From: an uncultured Lachnospiraceae bacterium
Lineage (GTDB): Bacteria > Bacillota_A > Clostridia > Lachnospirales > Lachnospiraceae
NCBI GenBank assembly: GCA_949957035.1
Contig: CATLIP010000036.1
Coordinates: 1 to 13,248 of the forward strand
DNA length: 13,248 bases
Reading direction: 5' to 3'
Shown here: positions 7,058 through 13,248 of the stretch, in pieces
How positions within the stretch are numbered: the first letter of the stretch is position 1
How the letters are laid out: every line of letters starts with the position of its first letter
The notes under the pieces: generated by a model
The model's input: only the letters and a program-made list of their open reading frames with translations
Told to the model about the DNA's origin: nothing
The model's database searches: none
Made by a program: the position numbers and the translations under genes

Positions 7058-8983
7058 TTATTCCTCTTCCGGGAATCCATACTTCGATTCAATCCCGTAC
7101 TTATTCATCTTTCTCCACAGCGTCGTGGTGCTGATCCCCAGTTCCTCTGCCGCCAGCTTACGGCTGCCCCGGTGTTTTCTCAGAAGTTCGCCAATCTTCA
7201 CTGCTTCCTCATTCTTATATACCACTACCTTATCGGTTCCTTCGGACTCGCCCACATAAGGATACAATTCCCCGTACAGCTTGCGGATCATACCCTCGGC
7301 AATGCTCCGCTTTTTCGCCATAAGAACCAGACGTTCTGTAAACGCCTTGACCTGCAGCATATTTCCCTGCCAGGCAAACCCAAGAAGGCTTTCATACCCG
7401 CCCTCCGTAATGGCTAGACGTTTATTATATTTCCGGCAAAACTCTGTAAAATACTTGTCAATATAGTACCTAAGATCCTCGCTGCGTCTGTTAAGCTGCG
7501 GAATCTCCAGCGTCAGGCCGTGCAGTACATAATAAAGACTCTCCTGAAACAATCCCTTATTCACACTATACTTAAGATTCTTCCGTGTCATCCCAATCAC
7601 CCGCACGTCCACATTATCCATGGGCAGTGCGTCCGTACGGTTCAAAGCGCCGTCCAGAATTACCCGCGTCAGCTGGTACTGTACAGGCGGCGTCAATTTC
7701 TCGATCTCTTTGATCAGAATCGTTCCATGGCTTGCACGCACCAGCGCGCCCTTTCCCCACGGTTCCTTCCCTGCGGCTCCATTCCTGCCCCCAAAGAGGA
7801 CCGCCATCTGCTCCTCCTCTTTAAGACCGCTGATATTCACGCTCACGAAGGGACCGCCTTTACGGATACTGCTATTGTGTATCGCTTCTGCAATATGATA
7901 ATATTCTGTTCCTGTCCCACCGTAGATCAGCACCGGACTGTCCGACAGCGAATACTCCTTTGCCGTCTCCAACACCTGCCGCATTGTCTCGTTATCCGTA
8001 TAAATATCAGAAAAATGTGTTTCCGCCGTATAGCCATGCAACATATGATTCGCCATCTGACGGTCCTTGCGCGCAATCTCTGCAATCGCATGCAGAGACA
8101 GAATCGCTCCCGTGATGTGTTCATCAAACTGAATCGGGGCTGCTAAAAACATCCAGTTCCTGCCTCTGATTTCAACGGAAGAAGAACAGTTCTCCCTCTC
8201 CCCCGTCAGAATCGCCTCAACCACCCACTTGTCAATCTGCGGGAAAATATCATACAGCAGTTCCCCTTTGACCTCTTCCATATCTTTTCCAAGCAGATTC
8301 TCCACCAGACGGTTAACCGCAATAATCCTTCCGTCAGAATTAATCTTGATAATCCCGTTAAATGAAGTATCCAGCACCGTCTCGAACTGAGCCGTATTGC
8401 GCTTCTCATTCTCCACGGCATAGGCCATACTCTTTGCCCGTTCCATGGCATCCCGGACAGACTCCCCGGTAGCCGTGAACTTAACCGAATAACAGCCTAG
8501 CTTCTCCGCTTCCCGGCAGACCGTATCACCGCCAATCACACAGTCTGCGCCTTCCCGTTTCATGCCATGCAGGATATCCGGTACTTCTTCAATCCTGTCG
8601 ATATAAGAAATCAGGAGCCGTATTCCAAACAGCTCCTCCATATGTGACAAGTCGCACAGCATATTTTCAAAGGCCGCTAGTCCGATGACCGGACGCTCCT
8701 TATGGGACAGTTTCTTTGCCCTTTGGATCAGAAGCCCGATCTCCTGGGCATGGAAACGCATCTCCACCACCGGTATGTTGGTATAGCTTTTGATCAGCTG
8801 GGCCTGGTATCCGCGGGCAATGATGATGTCCGCCCCCTGCTCCGCTGCAATCCTGGCTTCATTCACCGCATCCTCGCTTTCGATTACTTTCACATAATCA
8901 ATCTGGTAATGGTTCTCGTCAATTATTCTCTGTGCCGTCTCTGCCATATCCTTGTATGGCAGCAATACTGCGATTTTTGTCAT
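7058..8983 (-). CDS. PrpR-type regulator with degenerate AAA+ domain
   Basis: A 641-residue cytoplasmic transcription regulator. Residues 1-185 are a PrpR N-terminal sensor domain, about 198-305 a PAS-like domain, 325-570 the fold of a sigma54-interaction AAA+ domain, and 596-630 a Fis-type helix-turn-helix (LAAEELGISTTTLWRKMNKYGI region). The catalytic signatures are missing: GESGTGKE reads GGTGTEYY (355-362), GAFTGA reads GAAGKE (402-407), the Walker B aspartate is Lys425, the FRxDLYYRL segment reads FQESLYYVL (479-487), and WPGNvREL reads WQGNMLQV (538-545). It therefore probably neither hydrolyses ATP nor remodels sigma54 polymerase, and may act as a ligand-controlled DNA-binding protein. 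It starts 3 nt after the dehydrogenase stop, with GGAGA as ribosome binding site, so it is likely translationally coupled and autoregulated. The inducer is presumably a pathway acid (inference). Confidence 0.88.
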   Translation of the reverse strand: MTKIAVLLPYKDMAETAQRIIDENHYQIDYVKVIESEDAVNEARIAAEQGADIIIARGYQAQLIKSYTNIPVVEMRFHAQEIGLLIQRAKKLSHKERPVIGLAAFENMLCDLSHMEELFGIRLLISYIDRIEEVPDILHGMKREGADCVIGGDTVCREAEKLGCYSVKFTATGESVRDAMERAKSMAYAVENEKRNTAQFETVLDTSFNGIIKINSDGRIIAVNRLVENLLGKDMEEVKGELLYDIFPQIDKWVVEAILTGERENCSSSVEIRGRNWMFLAAPIQFDEHITGAILSLHAIAEIARKDRQMANHMLHGYTAETHFSDIYTDNETMRQVLETAKEYSLSDSPVLIYGGTGTEYYHIAEAIHNSSIRKGGPFVSVNISGLKEEEQMAVLFGGRNGAAGKEPWGKGALVRASHGTILIKEIEKLTPPVQYQLTRVILDGALNRTDALPMDNVDVRVIGMTRKNLKYSVNKGLFQESLYYVLHGLTLEIPQLNRRSEDLRYYIDKYFTEFCRKYNKRLAITEGGYESLLGFAWQGNMLQVKAFTERLVLMAKKRSIAEGMIRKLYGELYPYVGESEGTDKVVVYKNEEAVKIGELLRKHRGSRKLAAEELGISTTTLWRKMNKYGIESKYGFPEEE

Positions 8984-8986
8984 CTT

Positions 8987-9967
8987 TCATTCTCCTGGCT
9001 GACAGATTCTTTTTCTATATCCTGTCGTAAAATCGACTTCGTTCCGAAGGGGCCTTCCCTCCAGAAACGCCTGTAAATTCTCTCCGGCAATCTTCACTGC
9101 CGTATCAAGAATATCCTTCGTATGATAATTCCCTGCCACATGCGGAGTAATGATCAGATTCGGTACATCCCAAAGGCAGGAATCCTCCGGCAGCGGTTCC
9201 TGTTCTGCTACATCAATTGCCGCTCCCGCGATCGCGCCGTCTTCCAGTACGCTGATCAGAGCCTGGGTCGGAATCAGGTTCCCGCGCCCAACATTAACGA
9301 GCACTGCATCCGGCTTCATAAGGCGGAGCTTCCTCTCATCTAACAGATGAAAGGTTTCCGCTGTTCCTGGCAATGTACACACAACAATATCTGCATCCGG
9401 CAGCAGTTCTTCCAATGCATCCATCTGATACAGCCCTTCCAGATATTCTGGTTTTTCTGCAGGATTCCTTCGCACACCGGTCACCCTGCTGCCCAGAGCA
9501 TTCATTTTTAAGGCAAATGTACCGCCGATATCACCCAAGCCCAATACCAGTGTTTTACTGCCGGCAACATTCGTTACCATTCCCTCATCATGCCAGCTAT
9601 GCTTCTTACGGTTTTCTTCATAAAGATATATTTTTTTCTTTAATGCAAATACGACTCCGATAAGATACTCTGCAATGGTAGCGCCATAAGCTCCCGTAGC
9701 GTTACACAGCTTAACCCCTGCCGGAAGAACACCCGGTTTAACATACTGGTCAGCCCCTGCGCTGTCAAGCTGCAGCAGTTTAAGACGCCGTGCCTGCGGC
9801 AGATACTCTGTCTTCACATTACCCAATATATAGTCGGCCTGTCCGACCATCTCTCTTGTTGCCCCTTCTTTGCGGTATGCATAGGTAAAATGCATGTTCT
9901 TACCGATCATTTCCAGATACCTGCGATGTTCTTCCTGTACCGGTATCGTTACTAGCACTTCCTCCAT
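8987..9967 (-). CDS. D-isomer-specific 2-hydroxyacid dehydrogenase
   Basis: A 326-residue NAD(P)-dependent dehydrogenase that interconverts 2-oxo and D-2-hydroxy acids. The nucleotide-binding motif is GLGDIG (143-148), followed by a strand ending VRRNP, which lacks an obvious NAD-type acidic residue and may favour NADPH. The catalytic Arg228 (NVGRGN), Glu257 (AEQEPLP) and His276 (TPHVAG) are all present, and the length is normal. GGAGGAG lies 9 nt before the ATG. It sits 27 bp after gudD and 3 bp before the regulator. No GarR-type tartronate semialdehyde reductase is visible in the cluster, so this enzyme may supply D-glycerate, for instance from hydroxypyruvate formed by isomerisation of tartronate semialdehyde. 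Alternatively it may act on another 2-oxo acid. The family is certain; the substrate is inferred. Confidence 0.88.
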   Translation of the reverse strand: MEEVLVTIPVQEEHRRYLEMIGKNMHFTYAYRKEGATREMVGQADYILGNVKTEYLPQARRLKLLQLDSAGADQYVKPGVLPAGVKLCNATGAYGATIAEYLIGVVFALKKKIYLYEENRKKHSWHDEGMVTNVAGSKTLVLGLGDIGGTFALKMNALGSRVTGVRRNPAEKPEYLEGLYQMDALEELLPDADIVVCTLPGTAETFHLLDERKLRLMKPDAVLVNVGRGNLIPTQALISVLEDGAIAGAAIDVAEQEPLPEDSCLWDVPNLIITPHVAGNYHTKDILDTAVKIAGENLQAFLEGRPLRNEVDFTTGYRKRICQPGE

Positions 9968-9994
9968 CTAACGGCGCTCCTCCATCTATATCAA

Positions 9995-11320
9995 TTATCT
10001 TACAAGGCAAGGCTTCTTCGGATTGAATTTCCAGCCCGGGATCAGATACTGCATGCCGACTGAATCATCCCTGCCGCCAAGACAGTTATCCAGATACAAC
10101 CTGTGCGCTTTCCTGACCTGCTCCATATCCACTTCGATGCCAAGTCCCGGCTTCTTCGGGACTTCCACGCACCCATCCACAATCTGCAGCGGCTCTTTCG
10201 TCAGGCGCTCAAGGCCTTCCTGCCAGATCCAATGTGTATCCAGTGCATTGTACTCACCCGGGACTGCTGCCCCTACCTGGGTGAACATTGCCAGTGAGAT
10301 ATCAAAATGGTTGTTCGAATGAGAACCCCATGTATAGCCAAAATCATGGCACATCTGAGCAACTCTCACAGAACCGCTCATAGTCCAGAAATGCGGGTCG
10401 GCAAGGATAATGTCTACTGCCTGTGACTCCAGAGAATGCCCCACCTGCCTCCAGTCCGTTGCGATCATGTTCGTCGCTGTCGGGAAACCGGTCCTCCTTC
10501 TGAACTCGCTCATCACCTCACGTCCTGAATAGACGCCTTCCGCCCCGCAAGGATCTTCGCAGTAAGTCAGGATTCCCTGCATGCCCTTCACATACTCTAC
10601 CGCTTCCTCCAGAAGCCACCCTCCGTTCGGATCCAGGTCAATCCTTGCGTCCGGAAATTCCTTCTTCATAGCGCGGATCACATCCATCTCTTCGCTGCCT
10701 GCAAGAACACCGCCCTTTAACTTAAAATCCTGGAAACCATATTTCTCCTTCGTCGCCCTTGCAAACGCTACAATCTTATCGGCAGTCAGTGCTTCTTCAT
10801 GACGGATCCGGTACCATTCACATTCAGCGTCCGGCTCCTCATCATAAGGAAGATCCGTCTTATTACGATCGCCTACAAAGAACAGATACCCAAGCATCCG
10901 CACCTTATCCCTCTGCTGTCCGTCCCCAAGCAGCTCGCATACCGGAATCCCCAGCATCTTGCCCATCAGATCCAGACACGGCGCCTCGATTGCCGTAATT
11001 ACATGAACACCGGTACGAAGGTCAAAGGTCTGCTCGCCGCGGACATCCTCCTCTCCTTTGGAGTCCAGGTATTTCTTTACTTTCAGAAGCGTGCTTTTAT
11101 ATTCTGCCAGATTGGTTCCTTCTACAAGAGGAATGCATTCTTCCAACGCATTCTTGATCTTCTCGCCGCCAGGTACCTCCCCTACCCCCGTATCGCCGTT
11201 ATCGGCATGGAGGATAACAATATTTCTTGTAAAATATGGCGCATGTGCGCCGCTTAAGTTCAGTTCCATACAGTCTTTCCCAGCTACAGGGTATACTTCC
11301 ATCTTTACGATTGTTCTCAT
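9995..11320 (-). CDS. gudD: Glucarate dehydratase (enolase superfamily)
   Basis: A 441-residue enzyme that dehydrates D-glucarate (and often L-idarate) to 5-keto-4-deoxy-D-glucarate. Active-site residues map to E. coli GudD with a constant offset of five, from memory of that enzyme: Lys200 and Lys202 (DFKLKGG), metal ligands Asp230 (DPNGGW), Glu255 (CEDPCG) and Asn284 (TNMI), Asp308 (LADPH) and the general base His334 (GSHSNN). The N-terminus also matches the family, with [10 protein letters not shown] and [16 protein letters not shown] precedes the ATG. It lies 41 bp after the DHDPS-family gene. Having it beside garD lets the cell feed two epimeric diacids into one intermediate. No defect was seen. 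Confidence 0.95.
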   Translation of the reverse strand: MRTIVKMEVYPVAGKDCMELNLSGAHAPYFTRNIVILHADNGDTGVGEVPGGEKIKNALEECIPLVEGTNLAEYKSTLLKVKKYLDSKGEEDVRGEQTFDLRTGVHVITAIEAPCLDLMGKMLGIPVCELLGDGQQRDKVRMLGYLFFVGDRNKTDLPYDEEPDAECEWYRIRHEEALTADKIVAFARATKEKYGFQDFKLKGGVLAGSEEMDVIRAMKKEFPDARIDLDPNGGWLLEEAVEYVKGMQGILTYCEDPCGAEGVYSGREVMSEFRRRTGFPTATNMIATDWRQVGHSLESQAVDIILADPHFWTMSGSVRVAQMCHDFGYTWGSHSNNHFDISLAMFTQVGAAVPGEYNALDTHWIWQEGLERLTKEPLQIVDGCVEVPKKPGLGIEVDMEQVRKAHRLYLDNCLGGRDDSVGMQYLIPGWKFNPKKPCLVR

Positions 11321-11361
11321 GGCTTCGTCTTCCTTCCTATTATTTTATATCGTACCTCAAA

Positions 11362-12264
11362 TCAGTTGAGCAGTCCAGCCTTTTTCATTTCATCCTTAAT
11401 CTTATCAAGCACCGGTCCCTCCGGTGTAGCCAGATTCGGCGCATAGGGAAGCCCTGCCTTTCTTCCTCTTAATCTCGCCATATCCTTCGCCGCAACCGGA
11501 AAGCTGGCCCCATCCATGGAAAGCCGCACCGGATTCAGCTTAAACTGCGCTTCCAATGCGCCGCCCAGATCGCCTGCGACATATTTATTGTAAATATCCG
11601 TAATCAGCTCCGGCATAAAGTTCCCCGCCGTACACACGCCGCCCACAGCGCCGTGGCACAAGGACGCATACAGCAGAGTATCCTTCCCGCCAAACACCTT
11701 AAAATCTACGTCCCTTGTCCTGCGGATAAATTCGGCCGTCTGGGTCATGTCGCCGCTGGTGTCCTTCATGCCTACGATATTCTCCACTTCATGGGCGAGA
11801 CGCTCTACCAGATTTCCCGACATCGTGTAGCCGACACGCCCCGGGTTATTATAAAGAAGCATCGGCATATCCGGCACCGCGTCGGCAATGGTCTTAAAGT
11901 GCCTGAATAATTCTTCCTCCGTAGGCTTTAAAAACATGGGCTGCAGCACAGAGATTCCCGTCGCACCTCCCGCCTTTGCCATCTTGGCCAGACGGACACA
12001 TTTCTTCGTGCTGATTGCGCCAATCCCGAAGTAGACCGGAACTCTGCCTGCCGCTTGGTCAACCATGATTTTAAGCCCCCGCTCCATCTCGTCTTCCTCG
12101 ATGGCATAGAATTCACCGTTACTTCCAAAGGCTAGCACTCCAAGGATACCGCCTTCTATCACATAGTCTATCTGATCCCTCAATGCTTTTTCATCAATGG
12201 ACTCTTCTTCATCAATCGGCGTAATGATGGGTACGATTACGCCTTTCAAAAATTCTGTATTCAT
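11362..12264 (-). CDS. DHDPS/NAL-family lyase, probable 5-keto-4-deoxyglucarate aldolase
   Basis: A 300-residue class I (Schiff-base) TIM-barrel lyase. The key residues are the Schiff-base Lys167 (GMKDTSG), Tyr138 (LLYNNPGR) and a pyruvate-binding loop FGSNGE (46-51), where Asn replaces the second Thr of the DHDPS GTTGE loop. The start at 12264 is preferred over an upstream in-frame one at 12291 because GGAGGAGA lies 6 nt before it and it matches family N-termini. Two reactions fit the context: KdgD-type dehydration/decarboxylation to 2-oxoglutarate semialdehyde, or retro-aldol cleavage to pyruvate and tartronate semialdehyde. A glycerate kinase is present and no semialdehyde dehydrogenase is seen in the window, which favours the aldolase role. 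True dihydrodipicolinate synthase is unlikely in this operon. The family is certain; the reaction is inferred. Confidence 0.88.
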   Translation of the reverse strand: MNTEFLKGVIVPIITPIDEEESIDEKALRDQIDYVIEGGILGVLAFGSNGEFYAIEEDEMERGLKIMVDQAAGRVPVYFGIGAISTKKCVRLAKMAKAGGATGISVLQPMFLKPTEEELFRHFKTIADAVPDMPMLLYNNPGRVGYTMSGNLVERLAHEVENIVGMKDTSGDMTQTAEFIRRTRDVDFKVFGGKDTLLYASLCHGAVGGVCTAGNFMPELITDIYNKYVAGDLGGALEAQFKLNPVRLSMDGASFPVAAKDMARLRGRKAGLPYAPNLATPEGPVLDKIKDEMKKAGLLN

Positions 12265-12270
12265 ACAGCT

Positions 12271-12278
12271 TCTCCTCC
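12271..12278 (-). promoter_or_regulatory. Ribosome binding site deciding the lyase start
   Basis: On the - strand GGAGGAGA lies 6 nt before the ATG at 12264. The longer in-frame reading from 12291 would place this site inside the coding sequence and add nine residues (MVLVWRRSC) not typical of the family. Confidence 0.65.
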
Positions 12279-12294
12279 AAACCAATACCACACA

Positions 12295-13248
12295 TTAATG
12301 CATGAAAATTGATAAAATCAACAGCTCTACAATTCCTACGCCTGCCATAATCAGGGAAATGGCCGTCTTACAGCGAATCTGGTCCTTAAGCTCCGTGACT
12401 CCAAACATCCCGTTCCATACCCAGAACCCGCTGTCGTTAAAATACGAGAAGGAAATCGCGCCAACACAACAGGAGATTGCCATCAGAAGCGGACTTACGG
12501 AAATCACTCCCATCAGGGACGCAGACAGTGAAGCCGCCGTCGTAATCGCCACAGTTGCCGATCCAAGTGCAATACGCATAAGCGCCGCAATGATAAACGG
12601 AATCAGTATAGCCGGAAGCGGAAGCGCCATTACTGCTTCTCCAAGTGCATCGCCAATACCGCTTACTTTGATTACATTTCCCAGAGAGCCGCCCGCACCG
12701 GTAATCAGCATAATAATACCCGTACTCTTAATCGCATCGTCCATAATCCCCAGAACTTCTTTGTTATCATTCTTCCTCATAAGCCCATAGATCGCAATCA
12801 GCGTACCAATCGCCAAGGCAATAATCGGGGCGCCCAGGAAGGAGAGAACCCCGATTTTCACTCCTGCCATTCCCAGAATCGTATTCGCCAGAATCAATAC
12901 CAGGGGAACAACAATGGGTGCAATGGACATCCACAATCCCGGAAGGTTTTTCTGCCCAATCATACCGTCCAATTCATCCATGGACTTAATAAATTCCTTT
13001 TTGTACTCTTTCCTCTCAAAACCGCCGTCATCGCACGGAATCTGGTATATCTTCTTTCCAAGCCACTGACAGTACAATACCGCAACAATCAGCATCGGAA
13101 CGGAAATCAGAGAGCCGAAGATAATCATCTGTCCCACGTCAACTCCCAGCATGGTAGCCGCTGTAGTCGGTCCCGGCGTAGGCGGAACCAGACAGTGGGT
13201 CAGCTGAAGACCCGCAGCCATGGCAAGGGCAAGACCCACCAGAGATTT
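12295..13248 (-). CDS. GntP-family sugar-acid permease, N-terminus outside the window
   Basis: The last 317 residues of an inner-membrane H+ symporter of the gluconate permease family, whose members are usually about 440-450 residues, so roughly 120-130 N-terminal residues are missing. The frame is open to the window edge, and the GTG at 13239 is internal rather than a start. Family motifs are THCLVPPTPGP near the visible start, GAGGSLGNVI, GSATVAITTAA and SYFNDSGFW. About eight or nine hydrophobic segments remain, with a polar loop around QIPCDDGGFERKEYKKEF. Family members carry gluconate, idonate or glycerate; here the substrate is presumably glucarate and/or galactarate, by position 30 bp before the lyase gene. 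In enterobacteria the same job is done by MFS carriers (GarP/GudP), so the carrier type differs. Confidence 0.9.
   Translation of the reverse strand, partial: KSLVGLALAMAAGLQLTHCLVPPTPGPTTAATMLGVDVGQMIIFGSLISVPMLIVAVLYCQWLGKKIYQIPCDDGGFERKEYKKEFIKSMDELDGMIGQKNLPGLWMSIAPIVVPLVLILANTILGMAGVKIGVLSFLGAPIIALAIGTLIAIYGLMRKNDNKEVLGIMDDAIKSTGIIMLITGAGGSLGNVIKVSGIGDALGEAVMALPLPAILIPFIIAALMRIALGSATVAITTAASLSASLMGVISVSPLLMAISCCVGAISFSYFNDSGFWVWNGMFGVTELKDQIRCKTAISLIMAGVGIVELLILSIFMH

Noticed and set aside
11321..11361. Internal promoter before gudD (TATAAA on the - strand)
   Set aside because: The region is AT-rich, but the hexamer 17 nt upstream matches a -35 at only about 3 of 6 positions; the 41-bp gap fits an operon junction.

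Overview
The window looks like a chromosomal segment of a gut-type Firmicute, most likely a Lachnospiraceae/Clostridia member. This is inferred from strong GGAGG-type ribosome binding sites, paired WYL regulators, a relic of the AAA-ATPase-like gene family that is common in that group, and a PrpR-type regulator in a sugar-acid operon. No taxonomic marker gene is present, so this stays an inference.

There are two regions facing each other. The left region (1-3249, + strand) holds two WYL-domain proteins in tandem (124-1356 and about 1431-2531). They are followed by the decayed remnant of an AAA-ATPase-like gene (2591-3249) that still has a near-consensus promoter. A hairpin at about 3252-3303 separates this region from the convergent operon.

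The right region (3303-13248, - strand) is a sugar diacid (galactarate/glucarate) catabolic cluster. In transcription order it encodes a GntP-family permease (start outside the window), a DHDPS/NAL-family lyase, glucarate dehydratase (gudD), a D-2-hydroxyacid dehydrogenase, a PrpR-type regulator, galactarate dehydratase (garD), glycerate kinase (garK) and a YeaE-like aldo/keto reductase. Gaps are 3-63 bp between recognised stops and starts (about 90 bp before the aldo/keto reductase if its inner start is used), except for a 116-bp leader before garD. The first gene continues beyond the window edge, so the main promoter is not visible.

The inferred pathway is as follows. The permease imports glucarate and/or galactarate. 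GudD and GarD both dehydrate these to 5-keto-4-deoxy-D-glucarate. The DHDPS-family lyase most plausibly cleaves that to pyruvate and tartronate semialdehyde, standing in for GarL. A dehydrogenase or reductase of the cluster gives glycerate, standing in for GarR, and GarK phosphorylates it into glycolysis. The regulator gene lies inside the cluster, between the glucarate half and the galactarate half.

The most unusual features are three. The regulator has a sigma54-activator fold in which every catalytic signature of the AAA+ domain appears lost. A set of 15-bp imperfect tandem repeats lies in the garD leader. The AAA-ATPase-like gene is collapsed but keeps both its ends. I saw no tRNA, rRNA, CRISPR array, transposase or intact defence system. 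No gene-free stretch exceeds 300 bases.
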